64,000 nt of DNA from Akkermansia sp. (GCA_017409465.1 JAFQSQ010000010.1:1-64000), one strand, 5' to 3'. Numbered from the stretch's first letter, positions 1-8,461 are shown. Numbers and translations are program-made. Notes: a model not told the origin generated them from the letters alone.

Positions 1-140
1 GACGCTTAGCGTTAGTTGAAACCATCTGCGCGCAGCGCAGCGAACTTTTCATTCGTACTTCGTCATTCGTCAATCGTACTTCCCTACAACTTTCCATTTG
101 GCGTATCGGCAGAGCAACATCCTTTAATTGCCGGAGCAAT
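1..140. repeat. dispersed intergenic repeat, left-edge copy
   Basis: Bases 1 to about 105 recur in direct orientation at 57601-57705 with only a few differences. Bases 94-140 recur exactly, but inverted, at 57469-57515. The shared part contains a run of short TCGTA/TCGTC-like units (about 50-78). I see no credible gene here. The left end is cut by the window edge, so the full length of the element is unknown. Confidence 0.8.
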
Positions 141-161
141 ATATCCCCCGGCTCCGGCACC

Positions 162-203
162 ATTCCCGAAATTCGGGAACAGCACTCCCGAATTTCGGGA
201 ATT
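162..203. repeat. double palindrome, downstream copy
   Basis: Two palindromes lie side by side: TTCCCGAAATTCGGGAA at 163-179 and TCCCGAATTTCGGGA at 186-200. The block begins 3 bp beyond the stop codon of the DUF4143 ATPase. It is almost base-identical to 1480-1521 on the other side of that gene. It could be a hairpin terminator, an operator, or the end of a mobile cassette; the sequence does not decide. Confidence 0.85.
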
Positions 204-206
204 TCA

Positions 207-1454
207 TTAAAGTGCTGAGATGGGGAAACCGCAGGCACCATCGGCCATAGGGACAAAGCGCTCTGCTGTGCAGAACACGATACCGGGCATGAGCAAGGCC
301 TGCCCCGGGGGAATGGAACGCGCCCACTTCAAATCTGCGGAAGAGGGGCTGCTGCTGCGCTTCACCTCCATGGGATAAATACGGCCATTCTGCTCCAGCA
401 GGAAATCCACCTCTCCGCCATCGAGATTACGGAAATAGCTGATTCTCGGTCGAATACCGGCATTGGCGAAACGCCGCATCAGCTGCCCGAATACCCAAGT
501 CTCCAGGATGGCGCCGGCATAGGTACTCTGCATCATCATGTCAGGATTCTGCCAGCCGGCCAGCCAGGAACAGAGCCCCGTGTCCATGAAATACAGCTTC
601 GGGGTTTTGGCCAACCGCTTGGTGCTGTTGACATGGTAAGGCTCCAGCAGCGTGACAATGCCGGAGGTTTCCAGTATGGAAACCCAGGCGGCAGCCGTTT
701 TGGGAGAAACCTCGGCATCGCGCGCCAGGTCGCTGTAGACTAACTGCTGCCCGGTGCGCAACGCGGCGGAACGCATCAGGCGGACAAAGGCGCTCCTGTT
801 GCCCACCTGCGAAAGTGCCTGAACATCCCGCTCCACATAGGTCTGCACATAGGCATCAAAGAATGCATCGCGCGGCAGTGCCGTCTGCTGCGCCAGCTGC
901 GGATAACCGCCACGCCATATCCCGGTGTACAAATCATTGATGTTGCACAATGTACCCGAACATACCATATCCGAAACGCGCTCCGGATCGAATGCCGGAA
1001 CACCGCTGCCGAGACCGCATGACTCCTGACGCGACAGGCTGAACAACTCTACTATTCCGATGCGCCCGGCCAGGCTTTCACTCACGCCGGACATCAGGTG
1101 AAAGCGCTGTGAACCCGTCAGCCAGTACATCCCCGGTCTGCGATTCGCATCCACACGCATCTTGATGGCACGAAACAGCTCCGGTGCATACTGAACCTCA
1201 TCTATGCACAAGGGTTCTCCGTACTGCTCCAGAAACCCGATGGGGTCCTTGCGGGCTCTGTCGGCTTCCAGATAATCATCCAGCGAGATATACCTCATCC
1301 CCTCCGGCATCATTTCCTTCAACAGAGTCGATTTCCCCACCTGTCGGGCTCCCGTCACCAGTACACAAGGGAAGAATCGGCTCAATTCCTCCACCTTGGC
1401 CCGCATCGTTCGCTCCAGATATATCAGCTCTGTTCCCATGAGCTTATAATGCAT
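207..1454 (-). CDS. AAA+ ATPase with C-terminal DUF4143 domain
   Basis: A 415-residue cytoplasmic ATPase of the AAA_14/DUF4143 type. The Walker A loop is GARQVGKSTL (about residues 35-44), an acidic Walker B is seen in LCIDEVQ, and a sensor-like TGSQRF follows. The C-terminal half has the DUF4143 pattern, with a DFLLE stretch resembling a PD-(D/E)xK nuclease fold. These proteins are common in gut bacteria and archaea and their role is not settled. The first ATG is used here; internal starts at residues 6 or 17 are possible. The gene stands alone between two identical palindrome blocks, which suggests transfer as a unit. Confidence 0.88.
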   Translation of the reverse strand: MHYKLMGTELIYLERTMRAKVEELSRFFPCVLVTGARQVGKSTLLKEMMPEGMRYISLDDYLEADRARKDPIGFLEQYGEPLCIDEVQYAPELFRAIKMRVDANRRPGMYWLTGSQRFHLMSGVSESLAGRIGIVELFSLSRQESCGLGSGVPAFDPERVSDMVCSGTLCNINDLYTGIWRGGYPQLAQQTALPRDAFFDAYVQTYVERDVQALSQVGNRSAFVRLMRSAALRTGQQLVYSDLARDAEVSPKTAAAWVSILETSGIVTLLEPYHVNSTKRLAKTPKLYFMDTGLCSWLAGWQNPDMMMQSTYAGAILETWVFGQLMRRFANAGIRPRISYFRNLDGGEVDFLLEQNGRIYPMEVKRSSSPSSADLKWARSIPPGQALLMPGIVFCTAERFVPMADGACGFPISAL

Positions 1455-1479
1455 GATAACGAAGAGGAGGTCAATACAA

Positions 1480-1521
1480 ATTCCCGAAATTCGGGAACAG
1501 TACTCCCGAATTTCGGGAATT
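1480..1521. repeat. double palindrome, upstream copy
   Basis: Palindromes at 1481-1497 and 1504-1518 repeat the block at 162-203, with one difference in the spacer. It lies 25 bp upstream of the ATPase start codon and 19 bp beyond the mnmE stop codon. It could therefore act on transcription of the ATPase or at the end of the mnmE transcript. Confidence 0.85.
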
Positions 1522-1540
1522 TGATAGTAAAGCCACGCTT

Positions 1541-2869
1541 TTATTTACCGAGGCAGAAGGTCGAGAAAACGCGGTCGAGGATATCCTCTGTGTCGATGCG
1601 GCCGGTTATTTCGCCGACAGCCGCGAGAGCTTCGCGCAAATCGATAGCAACAAATTCCGGCGATATGCCGCTCTGCAAAGCCTCACGGGCGCAGCACACT
1701 GCCTGCAGGGCAGATTGCAGCGCATGGCGGTGGCGCATGTTGATGGCGGCGAGGGTATCAGCCTCGCCGTGGTCGTGGAGGAAGAGTTCCTCGACCGCAC
1801 GCTCCAGCTGCTCACGCCCCTGCCCTGTACGGCAGGAGATACGCAGGGCGTGCTGCCCGGCCCAGTCCGGATGCTCCGGCAGATCTGCCTTATTGAGAAT
1901 ATAAAGCTTTTTGGCGGTGACAGACTCCAGGGGCAACTCCACCCGCGGCGCTGAAGCATCTGCCACCACCAGCAGCAGGTCTGCCTCAGCCCCGGCACGA
2001 AGGCTGCGTTCCATCCCGGCCTGCTCCAGAGCATCTTCACTGTGGTGCAGTCCGGCGGTATCAATCAGGCGCAGGCAGAGCCCGCCGATGGCGACACTCT
2101 CTTCGATGGTATCGCGCGTCGTGCCGGCGGTGTTGCTCACGATGGCTCGCTCGTAGCCGAGCAGCATATTGAGCAGGCTGGACTTGCCCACATTAGGCGC
2201 GCCGATGATAGCCGTCCGTATGCCCTCACGCAGGATTCGTCCCTCATCAGCAGTCTGCAGCAGGCTCAGCAAACCGTGCTCCACGGCATCCAGATTCGCT
2301 GTCAGCTGCCGAGTGCTGTCCGGGCTGATATCTTCCTCCGGGAAATCGATATAGGCCTCGACATGAGCCGTCACTCCGATGAGCTGCTCAGCGATGACCT
2401 CCACACGGCGGCGAATAGCCCCCTGCAGCTGGTTCTGCGCGGCTCGCAGCGCCAGGTCGCTACCGGCGGCGATGATATCCATCACCGCCTCCGCCTGTGT
2501 GAGATCCATCCGCCCATTCTCGAAGGCACGTCGCGAGAACTCTCCCGGGGCAGCCGGGCGCGCACCGCACGCCAGCAGTCGCTCCAGCACCCGCCGTGTC
2601 ACCAGCATGCCACCGTGACAGCTCAGCTCCACCACATCCTCACCCGTAAAACTGCGCGGACCTGCGTAATACGTAGCCACGGCCTCGTCCAGCACCCGCC
2701 CCTCGGCATCGCGTACACGTACCAGCGTCGCGTAGCGCGGCTGCAATATTTTCCCTCCGGTGCACCGCTGCACTACCGCTGCCGCCGACGGTCCGCTCAC
2801 ACGCAGCACCGCCAGAGCACCCGTCCCGGGTGCTGTCGCAATCGCCGCTATTGTATCAGCCTCTGCCAT
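1541..2869 (-). CDS. mnmE: tRNA modification GTPase MnmE
   Basis: MnmE works with MnmG to place the carboxymethylaminomethyl group on U34 of tRNAs reading split codon boxes. The protein is 442 residues from the ATG at 2869, which gives the typical beginning MAEADTIAAIATAPG; the frame stays open 19 codons further, but that stretch looks non-coding. Seen in order: an N-terminal folate-binding domain, a G domain with GAPNVGKSSLL, the G2 region NTAGTTRDT, DTAGL and NKADL, and the C-terminal CLGK motif that contacts formyl-folate. It is complete and of normal length. Confidence 0.95.
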   Translation of the reverse strand: MAEADTIAAIATAPGTGALAVLRVSGPSAAAVVQRCTGGKILQPRYATLVRVRDAEGRVLDEAVATYYAGPRSFTGEDVVELSCHGGMLVTRRVLERLLACGARPAAPGEFSRRAFENGRMDLTQAEAVMDIIAAGSDLALRAAQNQLQGAIRRRVEVIAEQLIGVTAHVEAYIDFPEEDISPDSTRQLTANLDAVEHGLLSLLQTADEGRILREGIRTAIIGAPNVGKSSLLNMLLGYERAIVSNTAGTTRDTIEESVAIGGLCLRLIDTAGLHHSEDALEQAGMERSLRAGAEADLLLVVADASAPRVELPLESVTAKKLYILNKADLPEHPDWAGQHALRISCRTGQGREQLERAVEELFLHDHGEADTLAAINMRHRHALQSALQAVCCAREALQSGISPEFVAIDLREALAAVGEITGRIDTEDILDRVFSTFCLGK

Positions 2870-2975
2870 ATGCCTGCATCGTCTCACACACACCGCTTTT
2901 TTGCAATACTTTTTGTCACTGCGCACATGGAAATACCTTGCAGCCGCTATGTCACTGTGCTAAAACTGACGGTGC

Positions 2976-3158
2976 ATGACCAGACTGTTCTACCTGATGA
3001 CCCTCGCCACTGCCCTGCTGTGCTCTGCCTGCTGCTGCGGCCACTGCCTCGGTACGGGCGAAATCAAAACTCAGCATTCGCAGGGGGCCTGCCCCTACTG
3101 CGGCGGCTCCGGCGGCTGGACCGTATCGCCTACCCCCTTCTCTGACCAGGAGTGGTGA
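2976..3158 (+). CDS. small cysteine-rich exported protein
   Basis: A 60-residue reading frame, divergent from mnmE. It has a short hydrophobic N-terminus (RLFYLMTLATALLCSACCC) that looks like a signal peptide with several candidate lipidated cysteines. A CPYCGGSGGW stretch follows that resembles one half of a DnaJ-type zinc knuckle. I do not recognise a family. The signal-like start and patterned cysteines favour a real gene, but there is no clear ribosome binding site. Confidence 0.45.
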   Translation: MTRLFYLMTLATALLCSACCCGHCLGTGEIKTQHSQGACPYCGGSGGWTVSPTPFSDQEW

Positions 3159-3278
3159 AAGCCGGCTTTCATACGATGTTTTCCCCTTCCTTTTGTTATC
3201 TCCACGCGGTCTTTTACCATATTTCTGCCCAAAATCGGGAAAATTTACCGTAAAAATCAATTTTTCTTAACTTTATAC

Positions 3279-3307
3279 TTGCCTGAAGCATATAAAAAAG
3301 CTATATA
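3279..3307 (+). promoter_or_regulatory. possible promoter of micro-lipoprotein 1
   Basis: TTGCCT, 17 bases, TATATA, in a very AT-rich patch about 70 bp upstream of the start codon at 3377. An overlapping alternative is TTAACT (3267) with TATAAA (3291). One of them probably drives the small gene. Confidence 0.4.
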
Positions 3308-3376
3308 GGTAAATAGCCGAAAGACTCACCCAGTGGGTACTGAAAGCAAACCGCAAACCATAGAAAGACAAACGAT

Positions 3377-3499
3377 ATGAAGTATATCACCGTTCTCGCT
3401 CTGACCGCCGCCGCTTTCGTTTCCTGCCAGCAGCAGCAGACTCCCGCTGCCGTTGACACTCCCGTGGAGCCGATCGCCGTGACCCCGGTCAAGAAGTAA
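3377..3499 (+). CDS. micro-lipoprotein, paralogue 1
   Basis: A 40-residue protein beginning MKYITVLALTAAAFVSCQQQ. It has a short signal peptide with an FVSC lipobox, the cysteine at residue 17, four glutamines, then a Pro/Val/Thr-rich stretch ending in Lys-Lys. It has its own terminator at 3525. Close copies lie at 3689 and 8603. The mature part is only about 24 residues, predicted to be anchored in a membrane by its lipid. The role is unknown. The size recalls entericidin-like lipoproteins, but I see no sequence similarity to them. Confidence 0.8.
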   Translation: MKYITVLALTAAAFVSCQQQQTPAAVDTPVEPIAVTPVKK

Positions 3500-3524
3500 G
3501 CCCCGGCGAATCTCATTTTGCCCC

Positions 3525-3553
3525 ACGCCCGGCCATCATGGTCGGGCGTTTTT
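3525..3553 (+). terminator. Rho-independent terminator of micro-lipoprotein 1
   Basis: An 11-bp stem with one G-U pair (3525-3535 with 3539-3549) and a 3-base loop, followed by a run of T. Confidence 0.85.
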
Positions 3554-3588
3554 CTTTCACAAAAAGCGCAGGAAACAGCATTTTTCTC

Positions 3589-3616
3589 TTGTCAACGGCC
3601 GCACATATGTTATAGT
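3589..3616 (+). promoter_or_regulatory. promoter of micro-lipoprotein 2
   Basis: TTGTCA, 16 bases, TATAGT. The expected transcript start is near 3623, giving a leader of about 65 nt before the ATG at 3689. A promoter between the two paralogues means they are separate transcription units. Confidence 0.65.
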
Positions 3617-3688
3617 AGAAGAGTTCACCCGAGCTGACTATCAGTGGGCAGAACACACACAGTAACAACAAACCAGAAGAATACAACC

Positions 3689-3808
3689 ATGAAGTACATC
3701 ACCATGCTTGCTCTCACGGCTGCGGCATTCGTTTCCTGCCAGCAGCAGCAGCCCCCGCCCCCTGTCGAAACTGTTCCGCCTCCCCCCGTGGAGCCCGTGA
3801 AGAAGTAA
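3689..3808 (+). CDS. micro-lipoprotein, paralogue 2
   Basis: A 39-residue protein beginning MKYITMLALTAAAFVSCQQQ. Layout matches paralogue 1: a signal peptide, the FVSC lipobox with cysteine 17, four glutamines, a proline-rich tail and a Lys-Lys end. The tail is richer in proline (QPPPPVETVPPPPVEPVKK). It has its own promoter and a strong terminator at 3849. The first 21 residues are almost unchanged between paralogues while the tails vary in sequence but keep length and end, which argues for selection on this tiny protein. Confidence 0.8.
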   Translation: MKYITMLALTAAAFVSCQQQQPPPPVETVPPPPVEPVKK

Positions 3809-3848
3809 GCAACGAACGGGTGGTATCGCAGCCACCCCTTGCTGAAAA

Positions 3849-3884
3849 AGCAGCGCACCTCAACTGGGTGCGCTGCTCTTTTTT
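3849..3884 (+). terminator. terminator between convergent genes
   Basis: A perfect 11-bp stem AGCAGCGCACC/GGTGCGCTGCT followed by T6. It ends the micro-lipoprotein 2 transcript. The A-rich bases before the stem could let it also serve the convergent minus-strand gene at 3908. Confidence 0.9.
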
Positions 3885-3907
3885 ACGTCAGATAATCAGG
3901 CGGGGCA

Positions 3908-4612
3908 TCAATTATGCTCACTCTCAGCCGTCTCGAACAGAGGTCTGTAGGACGGAAGGCGCCAATTGAAGTAGACAGCAGCCATACGAGTGATGAATAC
4001 CACCAGCGTGCCGATGATATACGATGCATCCAGCGTGAGGCCAAGATACTGCAAACCCAGGAAGGCCACACATCCCGCGAAGGCGGCCGAGGCGTATATC
4101 TCGTTGGAACGGAAGACATAGGGCACATTACCAGTCACCACATCGCGCAGGATACCACCCGCCACACCGGTGCACACGCCCATGCAGACGCATACCAGAT
4201 CCGGGCAGCCGAGCACCTGAGCCTTGGCCGCGCCGAGCATGGTAAAGAACGCCATGGAGAAGGCATCGGCCACGCGAATCGTGCCCTTGGGCATACCGAT
4301 GTAGCGCGTCACATAAAACACAATCAGTGAGGTGATGAGCGCCATGTAGAGGAACTGGACATCGCTGTCCGTCACCCAGTAGATGCGAACGGGCGTACCG
4401 TCGGGCTGCAGGGTACCGCTCAGCAGGATATCACGCACCGTACCACCGCCCAACGATGCAATGGTACCGCACACGATGATACCGAAGAGATCCATCCGCA
4501 CACGAGTGGAAGCCGTAGCCCCGGCGATGGCACCTACAACCGTCGCAAACACACAGCTGAAATAAAACAGCACATGGTCATCGAACCCCGTAATCTGAGC
4601 AAGAGGGAACAT
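3908..4612 (-). CDS. TRIC-type trimeric cation channel family protein (UPF0126)
   Basis: A 234-residue inner membrane protein with about seven hydrophobic segments, arranged as two repeats of the UPF0126/TRIC fold. Each repeat carries the conserved glycine/arginine-aspartate signature (GGGTVRD near residue 55 and AGGILRD near 153). Bacterial members form homotrimeric potassium-permeable channels; the physiological role is unclear. The start codon follows the upstream GYF_2 gene by only three bases, so the two are probably co-transcribed. Confidence 0.88.
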   Translation of the reverse strand: MFPLAQITGFDDHVLFYFSCVFATVVGAIAGATASTRVRMDLFGIIVCGTIASLGGGTVRDILLSGTLQPDGTPVRIYWVTDSDVQFLYMALITSLIVFYVTRYIGMPKGTIRVADAFSMAFFTMLGAAKAQVLGCPDLVCVCMGVCTGVAGGILRDVVTGNVPYVFRSNEIYASAAFAGCVAFLGLQYLGLTLDASYIIGTLVVFITRMAAVYFNWRLPSYRPLFETAESEHN

Positions 4613-4615
4613 GGC

Positions 4616-4969
4616 TTACTTGAACAGTCGATTGACGAACCAGAGCATCAGAATAAACAGCACCAGCGGCCAGAATACACTGAGCGCACCCACCGCCAGC
4701 AGGATAAAGATGACCAGCCCGACTGCCACCAGCAGCAGCGGCAGCAGCAAGCCGCTGCGCCAGAGCACCTTGAAGAGCCCCGGGTTCGCCTCTTCCTCCT
4801 CCTCCTCACGAAGATTCACACTGTGCAGCGGGCGCCAGGTAGCGGAATCCTCACGCCGCACCCAGGTATCATCGAGCAGTTTACCGGCGGCACGAAGACG
4901 CACCAACTCCTGGCCGGTCACGGGACCGACCTTCTCTTCACCGGTGTCGTAGTAGAACTTGCGAGCCAT
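4616..4969 (-). CDS. GYF_2 domain membrane protein
   Basis: A 117-residue protein. Residues 1-52 match the GYF_2 (DUF4339) pattern: YYDTGEEKVGPVTGQEL, then LLDDTWVRRE and a TWRPL end. An acidic patch of glutamates follows, then two hydrophobic segments (about 70-92 and 94-113). GYF_2 domains are thought to bind short peptides at the cytoplasmic face of membranes. Tight coupling to the TRIC-like gene (a 3-bp gap) suggests the two proteins act together; this is inference. Confidence 0.85.
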   Translation of the reverse strand: MARKFYYDTGEEKVGPVTGQELVRLRAAGKLLDDTWVRREDSATWRPLHSVNLREEEEEEANPGLFKVLWRSGLLLPLLLVAVGLVIFILLAVGALSVFWPLVLFILMLWFVNRLFK

Positions 4970-4996
4970 GCAGGAAAAATCAATATACGTACCACA

Positions 4997-6385
4997 TCAG
5001 GCATGTATCGCCCGGCCGTCAGCCGCCAGCACAGCCTCATGAATTGCCTCCGAGAGCGTAGGATGCGCGTATATCATGGCGTTGAGGTCGGCATCCGTCA
5101 GCTCACTGTTGAGAGCAAGTTCGGGGGCGGTCAGCAGCTCCGTGGCGTTGTCGCCCACGATGTGGGCCCCCAGCAGCTCACCGTTTTCCTTACCGAAGAG
5201 CAGCTTGACAAAGCCCTCCGTATCGCCGCCGGCCACCGCGCGGCCAATGGCCTGGAAGGGGAACTTACCCACCTTGTACTCCACACCGGCCTCCTTGAGT
5301 TCGCGCTCGCGCTTACCCACGCTGGCCACCTGCGGGTGGCAGTAGGTGCAGCCGGGCACCACCACAGGGTGCGCCGGAACGTGGTCGGCATCGAACATGC
5401 CCTCCACCGCCTGCTCTGCCTCATAGCTGGCCGTGTGGGCGAGCATGATACCGCCGATGCAATCGCCGGCAGCATACACGCCCTGCAGATTAGTGCGGTA
5501 GCGTTCATCCACCTTGATGAAGCCTCGCTCCGTCAGCTCCAGTCCGGCCGCCTCCGGCACCACAGGCACCACACCGATAGCCACCAGGCACACATCGGCA
5601 GTAATCTCCTGGGTCTTGCCATTCTTGGCGGTGATGACGGCTGTCACACTCCGGCCATCGTTGTCCTTGAGGCTTTCCACGCGAGCCCCGGCCATACAGG
5701 TGATACCCTGCTTCTTGAACGAGCGCTCCACAGCCTGGCTCACGTCGTCATCCTCATTGGGCAGGATACGAGGCAGAGCCTCCACCAGGGTCACCTTGGT
5801 ACCGAAGCAGTGGTAGACATAGGAGAGCTCGGTACCGATGGCACCGGAGCCGATGACAATCATGCTCTGCGGATGCTTCGGCAGGGTCAGCGCCTCCTTA
5901 CTGCCGATAATGGTGCTGCCGTTGAAGGGGAATACCGGCACCTCACGGGTGCGGGCTCCGGTCGCGATGAGGATATTGGGGGCTTCCAGCGTGGTCACTG
6001 TGCCATCAGCGGCTTTCACCTCGACCTTACCGGCAGCGGGGATGGAAGCCTCGCCCTCCACACTGTCAATCTTGTTCTTCTTGAAAAGGAAAGCGATACC
6101 GCCGGAGAGGCGATCGCTGATCTGACGAGAGCGGCCGATGACGGCGCTCCAATCGAAGCTGAGACCCTCCGTACTCATGCCGAACTCGGCTGCACGGCGT
6201 GCCACCGTGTTGTACACCTCACCGTTCTTCAGCAGAGCCTTAGTGGGGATACAGCCCCAGTTCAGACAGGTGCCACCTACGCGCTCGCGCTCCACGCACA
6301 CAACCTTCTTGCCCAGCTGAGCCGCGCGAATAGCTCCTACATAGCCCGCAGGACCGCCACCTATCACTATCAGATCGTAACTCAT
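4997..6385 (-). CDS. lpdA: dihydrolipoyl dehydrogenase
   Basis: The E3 component of 2-oxoacid dehydrogenase or glycine cleavage complexes; it re-oxidises dihydrolipoamide with NAD+. 462 residues, normal length. An N-terminal FAD Rossmann motif (GGGPAGY) is followed by the redox-active disulfide GGTCLNWGCIPTK (Cys40 and Cys45), a second NAD-binding motif GSGAIG, and the C-terminal HPTLSE with the catalytic His441-Glu446 pair. No E1 or E2 gene is near, so which complex it serves cannot be told. Confidence 0.96.
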   Translation of the reverse strand: MSYDLIVIGGGPAGYVGAIRAAQLGKKVVCVERERVGGTCLNWGCIPTKALLKNGEVYNTVARRAAEFGMSTEGLSFDWSAVIGRSRQISDRLSGGIAFLFKKNKIDSVEGEASIPAAGKVEVKAADGTVTTLEAPNILIATGARTREVPVFPFNGSTIIGSKEALTLPKHPQSMIVIGSGAIGTELSYVYHCFGTKVTLVEALPRILPNEDDDVSQAVERSFKKQGITCMAGARVESLKDNDGRSVTAVITAKNGKTQEITADVCLVAIGVVPVVPEAAGLELTERGFIKVDERYRTNLQGVYAAGDCIGGIMLAHTASYEAEQAVEGMFDADHVPAHPVVVPGCTYCHPQVASVGKRERELKEAGVEYKVGKFPFQAIGRAVAGGDTEGFVKLLFGKENGELLGAHIVGDNATELLTAPELALNSELTDADLNAMIYAHPTLSEAIHEAVLAADGRAIHA

Positions 6386-6520
6386 GGCACTATTCTACTC
6401 CATCTCCCCGTCGCTGGCAATCTGAAAAAATGGCTTACTACGTATTTAGATTCGCGCGTAAGTCACAAAGCCTGCGAAGCTCATCGCCGCAGCTCTGACG
6501 AGCCTCTGCCCGATAGACGA

Positions 6521-6555
6521 CATGCCGCCGCAGCCATGGAAGCTGCGGCGGCATG
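6521..6555. terminator. hairpin after hpf
   Basis: A perfect 14-bp inverted repeat (6521-6534 with 6542-6555) 23 bp beyond the hpf stop codon. There is no T run, so it is better called a 3' stabilising hairpin or Rho-assisted terminator. The rest of 6386-6578 shows nothing clear. Confidence 0.5.
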
Positions 6556-6578
6556 CGTATGATAGAAGGTGTACGCCG

Positions 6579-7178
6579 TCAGGCTTTCAGTTCGTTACCC
6601 AGCTCGATGATGGAATACTCACCCGGGCGCAGACGATAGACAATCTGCAGCACATTGCGACGAGCATTACGATAGAGCACAAAGGGTTTGCCGGAAATTT
6701 CCAGCTCCATGATGGCATCTTCCTTGTACATCGTGCGCAGGTCATAGCCCTCGCGGCTGATGCGTACCGGCTTCGGATCCTCCGGAGCATCGATATCGAC
6801 CTCATAATCCAGCACCTCTTCCTCATATACCTTCTCATCGAGCTTGCGGATGCTCTTGGAGCGGTGGGGACGGAAATGCTTCATCAGGCGAGTCTTGTGC
6901 TTGCGCATGCGACGCATGATTTTGGTCACGGTCTCATCGATAGCGGCATACAGATCGGGATCTGTCGTTGAAGCCTGGATGGTGATATGATCTGCACAAA
7001 AGAGAACAATTTCTGCCGTCTGTCGATCCTTTTGCACATCCACTACCACGCGAGCTTCCACAATCTTGGGATAATCGATATGGATGGCCTGTAACTTCTT
7101 GGTGGCGAAATCGCGGATTGCCTCTGTCACTTCAACGTGACGCCCCGTAACAGTAATGTTCATTTCAGCATTCGGCAT
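6579..7178 (-). CDS. hpf: ribosome hibernation promoting factor, long form
   Basis: 199 residues. The N-terminal domain (about 6-105) is the sigma-54 modulation/S30AE fold that sits in the mRNA channel of idle 30S subunits. The C-terminal domain (about 140-195) is the dimerisation domain of long HPF, which pairs ribosomes into 100S particles. Long HPF alone makes 100S dimers. The start MPNAEMNITVTGRHVEV is supported by an AGAGG box about 8 bases upstream. A candidate promoter lies at 7257-7285. Confidence 0.93.
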   Translation of the reverse strand: MPNAEMNITVTGRHVEVTEAIRDFATKKLQAIHIDYPKIVEARVVVDVQKDRQTAEIVLFCADHITIQASTTDPDLYAAIDETVTKIMRRMRKHKTRLMKHFRPHRSKSIRKLDEKVYEEEVLDYEVDIDAPEDPKPVRISREGYDLRTMYKEDAIMELEISGKPFVLYRNARRNVLQIVYRLRPGEYSIIELGNELKA

Positions 7179-7256
7179 AATTTGTACCTCTTTCTATTGG
7201 TTGTTTTCTGTTGGTTGCGCCGGGGACGCATGAAAAACGTCCCTCTTGCAATACTC

Positions 7257-7285
7257 ATACTAGCCGTAGTGTACCATTTTTGCAA
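7257..7285 (-). promoter_or_regulatory. possible hpf promoter
   Basis: On the minus strand, TTGCAA, 17 bases, TAGTAT, about 80 bp upstream of the hpf start. Each box matches consensus at four of six bases. Confidence 0.45.
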
Positions 7286-7403
7286 GAAAAAACGGCAGGA
7301 AAAGTTTATTTTTCGCCAGAATGGCGGTGGATTTGCCCCGGGGAGATTCCCCCTGTTGGGCAGGCACTCTGCCGATACCTCCCCACTACAGTGACCCGGC
7401 ACG

Positions 7404-7440
7404 AAAAAATCCCCGGGGAGGCTACTGCCAACCCGGGGAA
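7404..7440 (-). terminator. terminator of the DUF3472 gene
   Basis: On the minus strand an 8-bp GC stem (TCCCCGGG/CCCGGGGA) with a long loop and then T6, 35 bp beyond the stop codon at 7475. Confidence 0.8.
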
Positions 7441-7474
7441 CTCTACATGTGTCAGAGATGCGGAAGAAGAGGGC

Positions 7475-8461
7475 TTATCGAATCTCGGCGCCTGCACCTT
7501 CGTATTCTACAATCTCGAGCTTCGGTGCCTGAATCAGCTCCATGACATCCGCGCCGGGCTCCGGAGCCGTGACAGACTGAGGCAACGGCTTGGTTTCGAA
7601 CACCTTGAAATCAGGCTCCATGGCGATGTTACCGCCGGTAGCCAGTGAGAAATAGCCGCGAGCGGGATTAAAGCGGCAGTTAATGGTCATGTTGGGATTG
7701 CCGTCCTTGGTGAAGCGGAACTCGGTAGCCGGGTACCACTTGCTGCCATCCCAGCGGAACACAGGGCCAAAAGTGGCGCGACGTTCGTACTGCTTGGACT
7801 CGATGTTGCGGCGGAAATCCTCCACAAACCCACAGCCACCGCCCAGGCCACGACGCAGCGCCTGCACACGCCAGCAGCTCAGCAGCTCCCACTTACCGGT
7901 CTGCGGGTTCATCAGGTAGCCGGCTACCTGGCGGAAATGCTCACCATCAGCTTTCTCTATCACCAGCGTGCGAATGACCTCGCCCTCTTTCCAGTCGAAC
8001 ACGCGCATCGACTTGCCGCCGGTTCCCTCACCGCCGAAACGCTCGGTTCGCACATTTTCACCGCGCTGCACCAGCTTGGCTCTCTCGTGCTCGGGGGCGG
8101 CGTGGGGATTATCGCCGGAGTCCTTGGCGTCCCAGATAGAGAAAATCGCCACACGCACAGGTGTGCCGTCTTCGCGCTTGTTAGCAAGCTCCTGCACACC
8201 GATGTACCCATTGGCAAAGTTGCAGCAGCTGAAGTAGGTACCGGGTGCGCTCTTTTCAATCACGGCCTCCTGGTAGGTAGCCATGCAATTCTTGATTGTC
8301 GGCAAGTAATTGATGTGAACGGAAGTGCACATCAGGCGAGCCATATTTTCCGGCTTCCAGTAATCAGCGTAGCGGTCGGCCAGTGCCTGCGGCGCCAGGG
8401 CGCCGACAAAAGCCACCAAGCCCATCAGGATTCGGGAGGACATTGTCATATCGCCGCCCAT
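7475..8461 (-). CDS. exported DUF3472 domain protein
   Basis: 328 residues from the ATG at 8461, chosen because a GAGGT box sits 7 bases upstream. A signal peptide with APQALA just before DRYADYW suggests cleavage near residue 29. The central part has the DUF3472 pattern (FSIWDA near residue 107, then GEGTGG, GKWELLSCWR and FVEDFRRN). DUF3472 proteins are secreted and often sit near carbohydrate-active enzymes, but their function is not known. It is a single gene with its own terminator; no enzyme genes flank it. Confidence 0.85.
   Translation of the reverse strand: MGGDMTMSSRILMGLVAFVGALAPQALADRYADYWKPENMARLMCTSVHINYLPTIKNCMATYQEAVIEKSAPGTYFSCCNFANGYIGVQELANKREDGTPVRVAIFSIWDAKDSGDNPHAAPEHERAKLVQRGENVRTERFGGEGTGGKSMRVFDWKEGEVIRTLVIEKADGEHFRQVAGYLMNPQTGKWELLSCWRVQALRRGLGGGCGFVEDFRRNIESKQYERRATFGPVFRWDGSKWYPATEFRFTKDGNPNMTINCRFNPARGYFSLATGGNIAMEPDFKVFETKPLPQSVTAPEPGADVMELIQAPKLEIVEYEGAGAEIR

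Noticed and set aside
2042..3145. A 367-codon plus-strand frame opposite mnmE
   Set aside because: Antisense to all mnmE motifs; composition (Arg/Gln/His/Pro-rich) is that of a shadow frame.
4574..6562. A 662-codon open frame on the plus strand opposite lpdA
   Set aside because: It is the antisense shadow of a clear lpdA gene in GC-rich codon usage, has no domain pattern, and runs across several genes' boundaries.
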